This document shows positions 55,864 to 64,000 of a stretch of DNA of 64,000 bases, one piece after another (the stretch's first letter is position 1; each line of letters begins with the position of its first letter). The translations under genes were made by a program, and so were the position numbers. Source of the DNA: [Phialemoniopsis] sp. UDSM-2020 (taxonomy: Eukaryota > Ascomycota > Sordariomycetes > Thyridiales > Thyridiaceae). Under the pieces are notes generated by a model. That model made no database searches. It had not been told where the DNA came from and worked only from the letters and a program-made list of their open reading frames with translations. The stretch covers positions 2,719,501-2,783,500 of the forward strand of contig JAEILZ010000009.1 of NCBI GenBank assembly GCA_018873225.1, read 5' to 3'.

Positions 55864-57058
55864 CTAGTTGTCCTCTGCCGCAGACTTGCAGGCCATGGTA
55901 CTACTTTGCTTTTGCTTGTTTGTCCTCCAAGTGTAATACTCTCCTCCAGTCATGATTGGATATTTCATAGGGTTCTCGTCGCTGACACACGTTGGCACTG
56001 GCTCCAACAGCTTTTCTCTATCAAACCCGAAGAAGAACGGCGCTGAGTACCGCTCCCTTCCATTGTGGTTGATCACTCTGTGGATAGTTGAGACGAAGAA
56101 GTCGTTCGTTTGTCTCATGAAACTGTCCGCGATATTGACAACGAACGAGCCGGGAATTGGTTTCGCTTTGACCCATACGCCGGCCTTGCTCAGAACTTCG
56201 AGGCCGCCCGTGGTGTCTTGGTTGACAATTGTGAAGCACTCGACATCGGTATGAGCTCCGATTCCATTCTGTTCGTTCACCGAAGCTTTCTGTTCAGGAT
56301 AATGCAAAATTCTTGCGCCAGCCTCTGGTCGACGGATGTATTGGTCGAAGTAGTCCTCCGGTAAGTGCAGTGCCAGGGCGAAGATGCTCGTCAGACGGCG
56401 AGCCAGTTGAAGAAGTTTGGTGTGGTAAGCGTAGAGATCTTCGCGGAAGCCTGGCAGATCCGAAGGCCAGATACTGACCGCCGGTGCATCTTTGTCGATA
56501 GCCTCGGGGTCCTCTGCCGGATCGTACGCCCAATTGAATGCTTCGCTCAAATCTGTTGAACTGATGAGTATCATGACCTGTACCAGAAGTACGCATGTAT
56601 TTCGTATCGTATCCTTACCTTGTCGTTTCCAGCCATTGCGATTGTAGCATTCCATAGGGTGAAACCCTACATATTCATTTTCGACAAGGCCGGTGAAGAC
56701 CTTCATCTTCTCTTCTTCTGGGAGGTCGAAGAACCGCTTAGCCTGACGCATCACGCCCTCTGTGTACTTCTCGTCCACACCCTCCACGGCGATGTCAGTC
56801 TATATGTCATACATGCAGAGTGGCTTGACTTACATGGTTCACTAGATAGAAGAAGCCAATCTTCCGGGAGGCATCTCGGATTTCTTCAGCGACAGCCTTG
56901 CGATCCTCCAACCGGTCGCTCCAGATTCGGGCGCCATCGATCACGGGGATGATGTCAAGATCTGTCGCTATATTGGATTTGAAGCTGAAGCTTTGGCCGT
57001 TCTGGAGCGTGACCACGGTCGGCTCAGTAGATGTGGCAATAGTGGCAGTTGACGACAT
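55864..57058 (-). CDS. 2-oxoglutarate/Fe(II)-dependent oxygenase (isopenicillin-N-synthase-like)
   Basis: Three exons (57058-56834, 56781-56619, 56552-55864) encode 358 residues. The N-terminal DIOX_N domain has the usual KIGFFYLVNHGVDEKY and AKRFFDLPEEEKM. The C-terminal jelly roll carries the iron triad: His and Asp in GIGAHTDVECFTI (about residues 230 and 232), and His in VSTIHRVINHNGRERYS (about residue 287), whose RYS binds 2-oxoglutarate. Such enzymes hydroxylate or desaturate small molecules in the cytosol. The first intron is only 52 nt and ends at GGAG, which places Gly after NH as in relatives. It is divergent (623 bp) from an NCS1 nucleobase-type permease, hinting at a nucleobase-like or hydantoin-like substrate, but it is not a close match to thymine-7-hydroxylase. 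No transit peptide. Confidence 0.92.
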
Positions 57059-57681
57059 ATTGGGGGACTTGGCTCTAGGGAGTTGATAACCGAAGGTGGC
57101 AGATATCGTGCATACACTAAAGAAGTGCACTGATAAGTGATGTTCGTGATTCCAGTAAAGGTTTCATGTGAAGTTGGCAGTCATTTATGAAGTATAGCGC
57201 TTCTTAAGCCCCCTGTTTTGCACACACTGCTTGTGACAGGTATGTCTCTTGAATCGAATAAACTGTTGAACTGAATGCTGATCACTGCCAGCCAACATCT
57301 TATCGCAATGCGCACGGAGGATGAACTAGTAAACGGATGAACTGCTGAACTGCTAAAGTCGATGCAACGACGCCATTGGTTGAAGTCCCCACAAGGAGGA
57401 GGGGAGGGCGCACTAGGACTCTTGACCCCAGATTCGCTATCTCTAGTTTGTTACGGCACTCTGATTCTGGCCCAGTCAGTTACTTATCAGGCGATAGCGA
57501 AACCTCTATCAAAGGACGCTTATCACCATGCACCTAAAGTATCCTGAACATCTAACGCATCGAGGAGGTTGTATAAGGTGACGGGATTCCTCTGTAGGGC
57601 TTCCACGCTCGTCACCTATCACATCCCTCTTGATTTCTCTTACCAAAGCCACAATAAACCAAGCATCGTCGTTGTGAGACC
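57059..57681. promoter_or_regulatory. Divergent promoter region, 2OG oxygenase / NCS1 permease
   Basis: Two starts face outward over 623 bp. No gene is present. The arrangement would allow co-regulation by the adjacent Zn2Cys6 protein (inference); I could not pick out a convincing CGG-Nx-CCG site by eye. Confidence 0.45.
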
Positions 57682-59485
57682 ATGGCGAGCAAAGCCCCTC
57701 TCTACCAAAGACTTCTTCGGCGCCTCGAGGTCAATCGGGATACGGACACAGATGTCGACATCTACGTCAACAAAGACACCCGGCCTCTGCCGCCATCTCG
57801 TCGCACCTATGGCCCTTGGGAGTTTGTGGGTCTCTGGATGATTACTGGGTCCTTCAATGTTGGCGGATGGACAACCGGATCCTCTCTGATCTCGCTCGGT
57901 CTCAATGTCTGGGTGAGTAACATCTCCTCCCTTGGCCGAAATTACCCAAGCTGACACTTTCTATCTCAGCAATCGATGATATGCATCATCATAGCCCACA
58001 CCTTCGTCGGTTTCGTCTGCATCGCTGGCGGTCACCCTGGAGCCCGATGGCATATCGGCTTTCCAATGTGGATGAAGCAGAACTGGGGTGTTTGGGGCTA
58101 CTTATTCCCAATGGTATGGGCTACCCTGGAGACACGCAAGAGCAGCATGTGCTAACTTCCGCGTGTCCATGCAGGCTATTCGTGTCTTCCTTTCTTTCGT
58201 CTGGACATCTACAAACACCTGGTATGGGAGCCAGTGCCTCAAGGTCCTCCTTACCTGCATTTGGCCCTCCTTCCTCAAGCTCGACACGCCTCTCGCCGGT
58301 GGGAGCATGTATCTTTACGACTTTGTTTCGTTCCTCATCTACGTCATCCTCTGCCTCCCTCTCATGTGGTTCAGCCCAGAGAACTACCGCAAGCCATTCC
58401 TCTTCGCTTCCACGACCGTCGCCACTGGTGTCTTTGCCCTTCTCATCTGGTCGACTGTCCGGGCAGGTGGCGGCGGAGCTCTGCTCGCAGACGTGAGCGG
58501 CGTCTCGGGAGTGAAGCCGGCAACAGGGGCCGCACTCGGCTGGGCCTTCGTCAGCGCCATCACGGCTAACATCGGTGGTATCGCAACCCACATGTGGACG
58601 CAGTCGGACTACACGCGGTATGCTCGACGTCCAGGCGACCAGATCCTCGCACAGCTTGTCATGGTCCCCCTCGGTACCATCGTCGTGGCTTGTATCGGCA
58701 TTGTGTGCACCTCGTGCGCGGCAACGCTATATCCCACGGAGAAGAAGCTCCTCTGGCAGCCATATGCGTTCCTCGACGCCGTGCGTCGCCACGAGGACAA
58801 CTCGGGAGCTCGCGCTGGCGTTGCCTTTGCGAGCATTGCCTTCATCCTTGCTCAGTTCGGCATGGTGGTGGCATGCAACTCTGTCATCGCCGGCATCGAC
58901 CTGGCTGCGTTACTGCCGCGATGGTTCACCATCCGGCGTGGTGGCTACTTCACGATTCTATTCGCGTTCATCATGCAGCCCTGGTCGCTGTTCAGCTCTG
59001 CGACCAACTTCTTGACTGTTGTCGGCAGCTTCAATGTCTTCCTTGGTCCGCTGATGGGCATCATGTTTGCGGACTACTTCATCCTGCGCAAGATGAAGAT
59101 GAAGCTCACGGCCCTGTATGGCAACACGCCGGACTGTATCTATTGGTACACGGGCGGCTGGAACTGGCGGTGCATGATTGCGTTCGTGCTAGGCGTGTGG
59201 TTCCTCATGCCCGGGTTGGCACAGAGAGCCATTGCACCCAACGATCTCTGGGGTGGCTGGACAAGGTTGTATCAGCTTTCGTGGTTTGTGGGATGTGCCG
59301 TCGCCGGTGTAGTCTACCTCGCCTTGGACTTCTTCTGGCCGATGCAGGACAAATTGGCTGTGGACGATCTCGATTACTTTGGAACGTTCAGCGAGGTCGA
59401 AGTGCTACGAGGTGTTGAAAGTGCGCGTCGCACATCGACGGGTCGGGAGAAGGAGGAGCCTGCCGGCAAGGTGTTGGGCGTGTGA
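57682..59485 (+). CDS. NCS1 family nucleobase/allantoin-type permease (Fur-like)
   Basis: Three exons (57682-57912, 57970-58113, 58175-59485) encode 561 residues with about twelve helices. NCS1 proteins import purines, pyrimidines, allantoin, uridine or related rings with H+ at the plasma membrane. Helix 1 carries WMITGSFNVGGWTTGSSLI; helix 3 has RVFLSFVWTSTNTWYGSQ, the W...GxQ substrate motif of Fur-type members; helix 6/7 region ITANIGGIATHMWTQSDYTRYA followed by RRPGDQ is the usual cation/substrate block. PLMGIMFADYFILRK in helix 8-9 is also standard. The short cytosolic N-tail and acidic C-tail are normal. The divergent 2OG oxygenase suggests uptake coupled to oxidation. Which ring it carries cannot be told. 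Confidence 0.93.
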
Positions 59486-60299
59486 GGACTGCAAGGAGCT
59501 CAATCTAGGACTTCGGCCTTCTTCCCCACAACAGAAGGTTATTTTATTTTAGGGCAGGTATGAGATTTTGTTCACAGGCATAGGCATCTCGGATGATCGG
59601 AGACGCCGATTACCAATCGTGTGCATGGTGACGAAGAGTTTGAAGATGTTTGGTAGATCACGAGGGTGAACAAAGTGGACAATATTGAACGTATCCGAAC
59701 AGCATGACTACTCTGTGAGCACATATCGGAAATGCTTCTCATCAACTCTTCAATAGCGCCACGCGCATCTTAACCCTTCTCAACCCAAAAGAGTCCTCCT
59801 GGAGCCGATTCACACCGCCTAGTGCAACGCTGTGCCTCTCGACCAGCACACTCTGCATCGCTAAATGTTTTCAAGAGGCAATACATACGTGGAAGTGATC
59901 CGTTAGCGCCGAACGCCGAGATCGCAGGGGCCTTGTGTCGATTGAGTTGAATTTCTGGGACCGAGCCTAATCCCCGAAGGAATCCGAGTCTGAGAAGGTC
60001 GAGAATATTTGATCACTCGGCCGAATGCCACCCTCTTTTACACAATCATCCAATCCATGACAATCTCGGATTACTCTCTTGTATACTCTCGCACTTTTCA
60101 AGTTGGGGGCTATTTCGACAAGAGAGAATATCTTCCCATCGCTGCCCTTAATCTTGCTATATAAGGAGGCTTAGGTGACTTTGGTTCTTCACAAGAATGA
60201 GTCTCTACTCATCCCATCGCGTTACCTCTATGCCCTTATAATAGCTAGTTGAGATCGCCTGCTTCTGCCACCAGTACCAGCACCGGCGACTTGAAGAAG
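59486..60299. other. Intergenic; promoter of the small secreted protein gene
   Basis: No gene is seen. A clear TATATAA lies at about 60158-60164, and the 50 bases after it are likely near the transcription start of the 60300 gene. Confidence 0.5.
60158..60164 (+). promoter_or_regulatory. TATA box candidate for the small secreted protein gene
   Basis: TATATAA about 136 bp upstream of the start codon at 60300, followed by AT-balanced leader sequence. A strong core promoter would suit an inducible secreted protein. Prediction only. Confidence 0.45.
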
Positions 60300-60683
60300 A
60301 TGAGATTTTCGATTGGACTTCTTGCCCTTTTGGGTGCTACGTGAGCGATGTCTGCAAAGAAATACCCACGGGCTGGCGAGCTGACTTGATTTCCCAACCG
60401 ACAGCACTTCTATGGCTCAAAACAACATATGCAGGTGCCGAGCCTCTGACCCCGGCACCGGTCTCGGTAGCGGACCAACGCGTGTTTGCTGCGAGGGCCG
60501 CGGAAGCCTCGTAACTGACTCAATGTTTACTGTTTCTGTAAGTCTTCCAGTAGGATGCACTCAACTCGGCTCCTGTGTAGCGATGCTAAACGCAGCCAAT
60601 GAAAGTGCCGATTGAACTCGGGCCAGGGAGGCAATTTCCGCAATTGCTGCGTCGATCAGCGGGTGTCTTGGTCTTGCACGTAA
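60300..60683 (+). CDS. Small secreted cysteine-rich protein (effector-like candidate)
   Basis: Preferred model: exons 60300-60340, 60405-60537 and 60627-60683, giving 76 residues. MRFSIGLLALLGATTSMA is a signal peptide that ends before QNNICRCRASDPG. The mature peptide has CRC, VCC, NCCVDQRV and a final SC, close to the CxC / CC / (C) / CC / C spacing of small secreted fungal proteins. The second intron rests on a perfect GTAAGT donor at 60538 and acceptor at 60626. Without it, translation runs to a stop at 60615 and the well-formed FRNCCVDQRVSWSC end would be lost. A later donor near 60577-60579 would add two cysteines and is also in frame. So the protein is solid at the N-terminus and unsettled in the middle. 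Probable site of action is outside the cell. Function unknown. Confidence 0.68.
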
Positions 60684-61667
60684 TCGTGCAGGTGGTCAGT
60701 TACACCGACTCTGGAGGTTGGTCTCGCGAATCCCCACGATGGGTCGCAATGGAGGCCGGGTGGCCGTCGTCCTGCCGCCTTCTTGTGCAGGAGCTACTTA
60801 GTCTCGCGTTCCGCGTCGTAGCCGCTAATAACGACTTACTTCCTTTCATGGCAGCCAGGAGTCTGTGACGACTGAGAGTGACCCGTGACACCGGTGCAGG
60901 GGCGAAGGGCAGTGCTGATCAGACACGGTCTGCTGTCCTTGTCGGAGCCCCAAACGAAATGCATTACTATTGGCTGTCGGAAATATATCAAGAGTCATGT
61001 CATTCTGGGGAGGTGTTCAAGGGTGCAAATACAGGCCACGGAGTCTCGGAAGCACGGAAGCACCAGTGAGGAGTCTCATCTCCTAGCGAGACCATGTCCC
61101 ATCAACCCATCTATTATGGTGGGAGACTCGCTGGAGTCACTACCGACCGGGGAATGGCACTTTGCTGTTAAGTAGGGTATTGAGATGATTCAGACGCCTC
61201 AAGAAGTCGCTTCTCAGTGCTAGTGACGGCTAGATCATACCCAGAACGGTGTCAGCGTACGAGAGAGAGGGGGGAAGCTTCAACACTAATTCAAGAGGTG
61301 TCATGAACGCGTCTGGGCGTGAGCCAATTTGTGACTGAATTACTACGTTGCCATGATTCACTGCGCACAATATGGATTTAGATTGCCGAAGGTGGTTGCG
61401 AGGCCAAGGGCGGCTCCCGCATCTAGCGTGCATTGCACATGTCATGTTAGTGCCAGATGAAATGGAACCCCCCGCACTCCCCCCGGAATTCTAACCCCAG
61501 ATTCTCACCAAGGCGACTCAAGGTCCGCAGGCTTGGGCCTAGATCAATGGCCAGCATGGCGTGGGAAGATCTGGGATAAAAAGGCTATACTGGACGGTAT
61601 CAGCTCTCTGAACGGACATTGAAACGATCATCGCATCGACATCTTCGACCTCCTCCACGCTCTTACC
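60684..61667. other. Intergenic, no gene seen
   Basis: This 984-bp stretch lies between the small secreted protein gene and the last MFS gene. Frames under 100 codons occur on both strands, without motifs. No RNA gene or repeat is evident. Confidence 0.45.
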
Positions 61668-63860
61668 ATGGCGGAACTCACAGCTGTTCCGGTCGGCAAC
61701 ATCGCCTCCAGCATCATTGTTGATGATGACAAAGAGAAAGCGATCACTCGGGCGACTACTCAGGCCGATGGCTCGATAGATCCAGGACTTGAGTGGTCTC
61801 GAAAGGAAGAGAATGCCCTGGTTCGCAAGTGAGTGCAAACAAGACGTCAACGCGAAACATGGAGGCTGCGGAATACACATGAAGCTCACACAGTAACCAC
61901 AGGCTCGATCTCCTCGTCATTCCTCTGCTCACCTTCGGCTTTTTCGTACTTCAACTTGATCGATCGAACAGGTCCGCATCTCCAATACCTGGTTGTTGCG
62001 GGGCGGCAGAGTTGCTAACATCGCAGACAGTGGCTACGCCCTTACCGACTTCTTCATGAAGGAAGTAGGCATCACACAATTCCAGTTCAATGTCGGAAAC
62101 CAGTTGATGTACCTTGGAATTACATTGTTTGAGGTACGCGAGTGTACGATAAAGAGGCAGCAAAGGAACCTACTAACTTGCCATCAGTTACCATGCAACT
62201 TGGTTTTGTACAGGGTAAGATAATCTTCCATTCCTTTACTCTCTTCATAAAGACTGACGGGAAAACATATGTAGATTGGCCCAGCAGTCTGGATTACCTT
62301 CCAAATCCTTGCATGGTACGCACATTAGATGGGTAATTCCTCATTATGGGCAAGCTAACCTTGGGAAAAGGGGCCTGGTCGCCTCCCTCCAGATCTTCAT
62401 CAAAGGCAAGGGAACTAGTCCTTACTATGCCGTCAAGTTTCTACTAGGGTGTGTCCTTCACAACTTGATGTGCTCATAGACGACCAGCTGACCAGAACAA
62501 TAGCGCCTGTGAGTCCGGTTACATCCCCGCAGCGTTATACACGATCACTCGATTCTACACCATTGCGGAGACGAGCAAAAGATTCGCAATATTCTATCTC
62601 GGCAACATGATGGCAAATGGTGCTGCAGGATTGATTGCCTATGGGATGTGAGTGGATAGCTTTTCCTGGCACCATTGTGGCTGGTCGGACTAACCTTGAC
62701 GTGCTTCCAGTCTTCACATGAGAGGCGTTGCAGATCTCAGCGGTTGGCAATGGCTGTTCCTCGTAGGTTGACAAATCTTTCCACCAAGACAAACATGATT
62801 CTAATGTTATAATACAGATCGAAGGTCTTATGACGATCCTCGCCGCGATCCTCTTCGTCGCTATTTTCCCACGATCGACCTCTCGGCCCGTTTCGATGTT
62901 CAACATCCGGTTCTTCAACGATCGAGATGCCCAAATCCTCACCGCTCGCGTTCTTAGAGACGATCCGAGCAAGATCCATGTTCGCCAACATGTCACTCGT
63001 GAGGAGTTCAAAGCTGCTGTGAGTAGAACCTCTCTAGTAGGAGCGACAGTTGCTAAGCAGATGAACAGATCGGTAATTGGAAGACGATTGGACACGTCGT
63101 CATTACGCTTTGTTGTCTATCTGCGACTACCTCTCTTTTTGCGTACGGCCCTACGATCGTGGCTTCGTATAATTACGACCGATTGAAGTCGAACGCGATG
63201 GTTTCCATCGGCTATTGGATCCTCCTCGTGATGACTACTCTCTGGGGTTATATTGCGTAGGTCAAGGCCGGGGTCGAGGTACACCCTACGTGAAGAAACT
63301 CCAATGCTGACATTCCTCAGAGATAAATGGGGACGTCGAGGACCCATGGTCTTCCTAGGAGTCTTCATCGGCTTGATCTTGGTTGTGAGTTCTCCCACCC
63401 AAATCTGGCCTGACCTTAGCTGATGCATGTCAGATCGCAAACCGATGCATTGTCGAATCGGATAACTCTACAGCTAAATTTGCTGTCCTGACCCTTATCA
63501 TAGCTTTCAGCTTTGTTTGGCGTAAGTCGGACTTCCCAACACCTTTGCCACCCTTCAAGAGTGACTAATCTTATGATACCAGATCCTGTGAATGGAAGCT
63601 GGATGGCTCTCAACACCAAGACCGCTGGGGAGAGATCTGTCACCATGGCTATCTTTGTCATGGGTGCTAATGCGTCTGGGATCATCAGCTCTCAGATCTT
63701 CCAAGCCAATGATGCACCACGATATCGGACTGCCTGGACCGTCACTCTGGCCCTGTCTTGCGTCGGTGTCACGGCCAGTGCCCTGACCAATTTGCAGTAT
63801 TGGTACTTGAACAGGCGCAACGCGAGAAGAGGGGGTTCTGACTTCGTTTACAAGCCTTAA
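61668..63860 (+). CDS. MFS permease, Dal5/allantoate-type, thirteen exons
   Basis: Exons 61668-61828, 61903-61971, 62031-62133, 62188-62214, 62275-62315, 62371-62448, 62504-62647, 62711-62762, 62818-63018, 63069-63256, 63321-63384, 63434-63521 and 63583-63860 join in frame to 497 residues. The family imports organic anions such as allantoate or nicotinate with protons. Blocks seen: VLQLDRSNSGYALTDFFMKEVGI after helix 1 (crossing an intron), LGACESGYIPAALYTITRFY, HMRGVADLSGWQWLFLIEGLM, ARVLRDDPSKIH, AYGPTIVASY, and HPVNGSWMALNTKTAGERS near helix 11. The C-tail ends FVYKP, as in many relatives. Exon 4 is just 27 nt. With twelve introns it is far more split than the two other Dal5-type genes here, so it is an older or separate subfamily. 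Substrate unknown. Confidence 0.92.
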
Positions 63861-64000
63861 ATAGGCTCTGCAACAGGTCGAACATTGTCCGATACTTAGT
63901 AGAGAGATATGATGGGGGCAGGTTGAGTTGGAATCCGGAGATGTAAAGTTTATGGTGCGACTAGGTAATCGTACGGCACGGGTAGATACTTGCCGGCGTT

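Overview
The window is nuclear DNA of a filamentous ascomycete (Pezizomycotina). Genes are split by short introns of about 50-220 nt with GT(A/G)NGT donors, CTRAC-like branch sites and YAG acceptors. The gene families present (PTH11-like receptor, GH7 cellulase, PDR-type ABC transporter, NACHT/WD40 receptor, Dal5-type MFS, Zn2Cys6 regulators) are typical of a plant-associated or saprotrophic mould. Sordariomycetes is my best guess; it rests on protein flavour, not on a marker gene. I rebuilt 24 protein-coding genes by joining exons in frame. No tRNA, rRNA or CRISPR was found.

Layout. 0-5.8 kb: a 3'-truncated quinone-oxidoreductase-like gene divergent from a Zn2Cys6 regulator, a GPI-type cysteine-rich surface protein, and a Rossmann-fold oxidoreductase. 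6.7-19.2 kb: mostly core functions, namely mitochondrial malate dehydrogenase, the ER P5A ATPase Spf1, a GH7 cellulase, an ASC-1/TRIP4-type zinc-finger protein and an MFS permease. 20.9-28.2 kb: a 12-exon PDR (ABCG) transporter and an HhH-GPD DNA glycosylase. 28.4-33.5 kb: a compact FAD monooxygenase / MFS / aldo-keto reductase group that looks catabolic. 33.5-36.0 kb is gene-free. 36.0-44.4 kb: a Rax1-like RGS membrane protein, a PTH11-like seven-helix receptor, a short Tc1/mariner-type inverted-repeat element, a PaxM-like FAD monooxygenase and a maltose-acetyltransferase-type hexapeptide enzyme. 44.6-49.8 kb: a 1,718-residue NOD-like receptor (alpha/beta hydrolase, NACHT, WD40). 50.6-59.5 kb: fructosamine-3-kinase, aldo-keto reductase, Zn2Cys6 regulator, 2OG-Fe(II) oxygenase and NCS1 nucleobase permease, tightly packed. 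60.3-63.9 kb: a small secreted cysteine-rich protein and a 13-exon MFS permease.

How the parts may work together. Two groups look like accessory metabolic modules: 28.4-33.5 kb (uptake plus hydroxylation plus reduction) and 52.4-59.5 kb (regulator, oxygenase and permease, with the oxygenase and permease sharing a divergent promoter). The co-directional fructosamine kinase and aldo-keto reductase suggest deglycation followed by reduction of the dicarbonyl released. I saw no clearly unprecedented system. The most unusual items are the NLR with a non-canonical P-loop, the 129-bp inverted-repeat element, two GC-AG introns in transporter genes, a 27-bp palindrome and the unsettled splicing of the small cysteine-rich secreted protein.
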